Shown here in pieces: positions 4,940 to 6,390 of a stretch of DNA of 6,390 bases. Every line of letters starts with the position of its first letter. Positions within the stretch are counted from its first letter, which is position 1. Location: positions 1-6,390 of the forward strand of contig JAIRYX010000341.1 of assembly GCA_031267635.1 (NCBI GenBank). Reading direction: 5' to 3'. This stretch comes from Planctomycetaceae bacterium (GTDB lineage Bacteria; Planctomycetota; Planctomycetia; Pirellulales; Thermoguttaceae). The notes beneath the pieces were generated by a model, which was given only the letters and a program-made list of their open reading frames with translations, had not been told where the DNA came from and searched no databases. Both the position numbers and the translations under genes were made by a program.

Positions 4940-5971
4940 ATGTCAGAGAATAATAGGTTTGACGTTTCTTTCATTTCGGTAATTGTTCCGGTTCGGAATG
5001 AAGAAAAACATATTACGGCTGTTTTGGATGCTTTACTTGCTCAGGAATATCCGAAAGACCGGTTTGAAGTTCTTGTCGCGGACGGCTGTTCTACCGATAA
5101 AACTTATGAAACGGTTCGTGGTTACGCGGAACGGCATTCGCAAATCCAATTGTTTCTTAATCCCAAAAAATTATCCAGTGCGGCGAGGAATATCGGTATT
5201 CGCGAGTCGCACGGTGAAATTATTGTGATTATAGACGGTCATTGTTTGATTGATAACCCGCAAATGTTCGCCAATATTGATCGTGCGATGCGTTCTTCTG
5301 AAATCGCGGCTTTAGGACGTCCGCAGCCGCTTTTTCTCGAAAACGCGTCCGCTTTGCAGAAAGCGATTGCATTAGCGCGTCATTCGCGGCTCGGACATCA
5401 TCCCGATTCCTTTATTTATTCCGATCAGCCGCAACGTGTTCCGGCAATCAGTACGGCGGTTGTTTATCGTCGGGCGGTCTTCGAGCAAATCGGGATGTTT
5501 GATGAACGATTTGACGCTTGTGAAGATTGCGAATTAAATTACCGTATTGATCAAGCCGGATTGCTTTGTTATTTTACGCCGGATATTGCCGTTTCATACA
5601 AACCGCGAAATTCTATCCGCGGACTTTTTCGGCAGTTATACCGCTATGGTCGCGGACGGATTCGTCTTGCAAAAAAACATCGCGATTCCTTTTCATTCAA
5701 AATGTTTCTTCCGGCATTGATGATTCTCGGTGTTCTTATTGGCGGCGTATTGTCTTTTTTGTCACCGCTGGCATATTGGGGTTATATTGCCGCCCTTATT
5801 TTATATATGATGATTGTCGGGCTGGAATCGTTACGTCTTGTTTTTATCAATCGCTTTGCCGCCGGAATCGTTTTGCTACCGATTATTTTTTTGACAATTC
5901 ATGCCGCGTCAGGAATCGGCGAATTGGCGGAATTATTAACGCCGTTTTCCAACAAAAATAACGATGTTTGA
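4940..5971 (+). CDS. Family 2 glycosyltransferase, ExoA-like, membrane-anchored
   Basis: 343 residues. The GT-A fold starts with VSFISVIVPVRNEEKHI (residues 9-25). DGC (48-50) is the usual nucleotide-sugar contact, SSAARNIGI (79-87) is typical of the family, and DGH (99-101) takes the place of the metal-binding DxD. ED at 195-196 within EDCELNYR is the expected catalytic-base region, and QLYRYGRGR (232-240) corresponds to the QxxRW-like acceptor motif. Three hydrophobic segments follow (about 257-275, 277-295 and 305-323), placing the enzyme at the cytoplasmic membrane. This arrangement matches succinoglycan ExoA-type glucosyltransferases, which add sugars to lipid-linked exopolysaccharide units; the sugar and polymer here are unknown. 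The start has only a weak SD (GAGA at 4931-4934). A GH106-like gene follows 54 bases later on the same strand with no clear terminator between, so co-transcription is possible. Confidence 0.85.
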   Translation: MSENNRFDVSFISVIVPVRNEEKHITAVLDALLAQEYPKDRFEVLVADGCSTDKTYETVRGYAERHSQIQLFLNPKKLSSAARNIGIRESHGEIIVIIDGHCLIDNPQMFANIDRAMRSSEIAALGRPQPLFLENASALQKAIALARHSRLGHHPDSFIYSDQPQRVPAISTAVVYRRAVFEQIGMFDERFDACEDCELNYRIDQAGLLCYFTPDIAVSYKPRNSIRGLFRQLYRYGRGRIRLAKKHRDSFSFKMFLPALMILGVLIGGVLSFLSPLAYWGYIAALILYMMIVGLESLRLVFINRFAAGIVLLPIIFLTIHAASGIGELAELLTPFSNKNNDV

Positions 5972-6025
5972 TAACGAAATAGTACCGGTTTAACTTTAAC
6001 CAATTAAAAAGTATTTGGAGAGATG

Positions 6026-6390
6026 ATGAAAGTTTTGAAAATGTTGTGTGTTTTGGTTACGGCGATGAGTTGTGTGTGGGCAAGCGCGGAGGATCACGCG
6101 GCGGGGTTTGCGAATCCGGCGGAATCGAATCGGGCTTGGGCGTTTTGGGTTTGGCAAAACGGGAATATCACCAAAGAAGGTATCACCGCAGACCTCGAAG
6201 CGATGAAAAATGTCGGGCTTGGCGGCGCGTTGATTATGGAACTCGGTTACGGGAATATTCCGCCAAGAGGCGAAGCCGATTTTTTGTCGGACAAATGGCG
6301 GGAATTATTCGCGTTTATGTTGTCGGAAGCGAATCGGCTCGGTTTGGAAATCAATATGTTCGCAAGCGCAGCGTTCGGCGGAGGAGGCGG
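6026..6390 (+). CDS. Secreted GH106-like glycoside hydrolase (alpha-L-rhamnosidase family), N-terminal part
   Basis: The frame is open to the window edge, giving the first 121 residues. MKVLKMLCVLVTAMSCVWASA is a signal peptide, with likely cleavage after ASA (residue 21). The mature part starts GFANPAESNRAWAFWVWQNG and continues NITKEGITADLEAMKNVGLG, then GLEINMF and FGGGG. This is the N-terminal pattern of GH106 enzymes and relatives (WWW-NG-x-ITKEGI-x-DLEAM, then EA-x-RLGLE), which remove alpha-L-rhamnose from pectic and other plant polysaccharides. Members usually have 800 or more residues, so most of the protein and its catalytic residues lie outside the window. The tandem ATGs at 6023 and 6026 share a frame; GGAG (6017-6020) is better spaced for 6026. 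The substrate is inferred; a related non-rhamnosidase hydrolase cannot be excluded. Confidence 0.7.
   Translation, partial: MKVLKMLCVLVTAMSCVWASAEDHAAGFANPAESNRAWAFWVWQNGNITKEGITADLEAMKNVGLGGALIMELGYGNIPPRGEADFLSDKWRELFAFMLSEANRLGLEINMFASAAFGGGG

Noticed and set aside
1..6390. CRISPR arrays, tRNA or rRNA genes
   Set aside because: No regularly spaced direct repeats and no tRNA cloverleaf or rRNA-like sequence seen on either strand.

Overview
The window reads as chromosomal sequence of a Planctomycetota bacterium, probably a host-associated or plant-fibre-associated Pirellulales-like lineage. The reasons are a DUF1559 prepilin-like protein (N-terminal FTLVELL helix plus an H-x9-DG motif), a small lipoprotein directly behind it, a remnant of a UDPGP type 1 family gene, and moderate-to-low G+C with AT-rich intergenic DNA. 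The lineage is inferred from gene families only; no rRNA or marker gene is present.

Layout. 1-309 is AT-rich upstream DNA with at most the tail of an unrecognised gene. 310-1553 holds the DUF1559 gene, but its only well-placed start (ATG 310, with an SD at 295-301) is in a different frame from the body. The two frames meet at a run of 12 G (363-374), followed at once by a 13-bp stem-loop. In the sequence as given the gene is either frameshifted ('off') or needs a -1 slip. A terminator-like stem-loop with a TATAAT box at its 3' end (1569-1633) separates it from a lipoprotein gene (1656-2180). Two hairpins follow, then a tail-to-tail, 5'-truncated remnant of a UDP-sugar pyrophosphorylase-like gene on the minus strand (2256-2579).

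2580-2992 has no gene but carries copy A of a diverged, roughly 180-bp intergenic repeat. A XylR-type regulator of the AraC family (2993-4189) comes next. 4190-4939 is a patchwork: a 266-bp element with 21-bp terminal inverted repeats (4248-4513), then an inverted partial copy and a direct full copy (B) of the same intergenic repeat. The right end holds an ExoA-like family 2 glycosyltransferase (4940-5971) and, 54 bases later, the secreted N-terminus of a GH106-like glycoside hydrolase that runs off the window (from 6026).

How they fit together. The DUF1559 protein and the lipoprotein are likely cell-surface or envelope proteins. The XylR-like regulator, GT2 and GH106-like hydrolase suggest sugar sensing, surface glycan building and plant or pectic glycan breakdown, but no shared operon can be shown across the repeats. 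The most notable feature is the G12 tract plus stem-loop at the 5' end of the DUF1559 gene. It looks like a phase-variation or programmed-frameshift switch, although a homopolymer sequencing error must be excluded.
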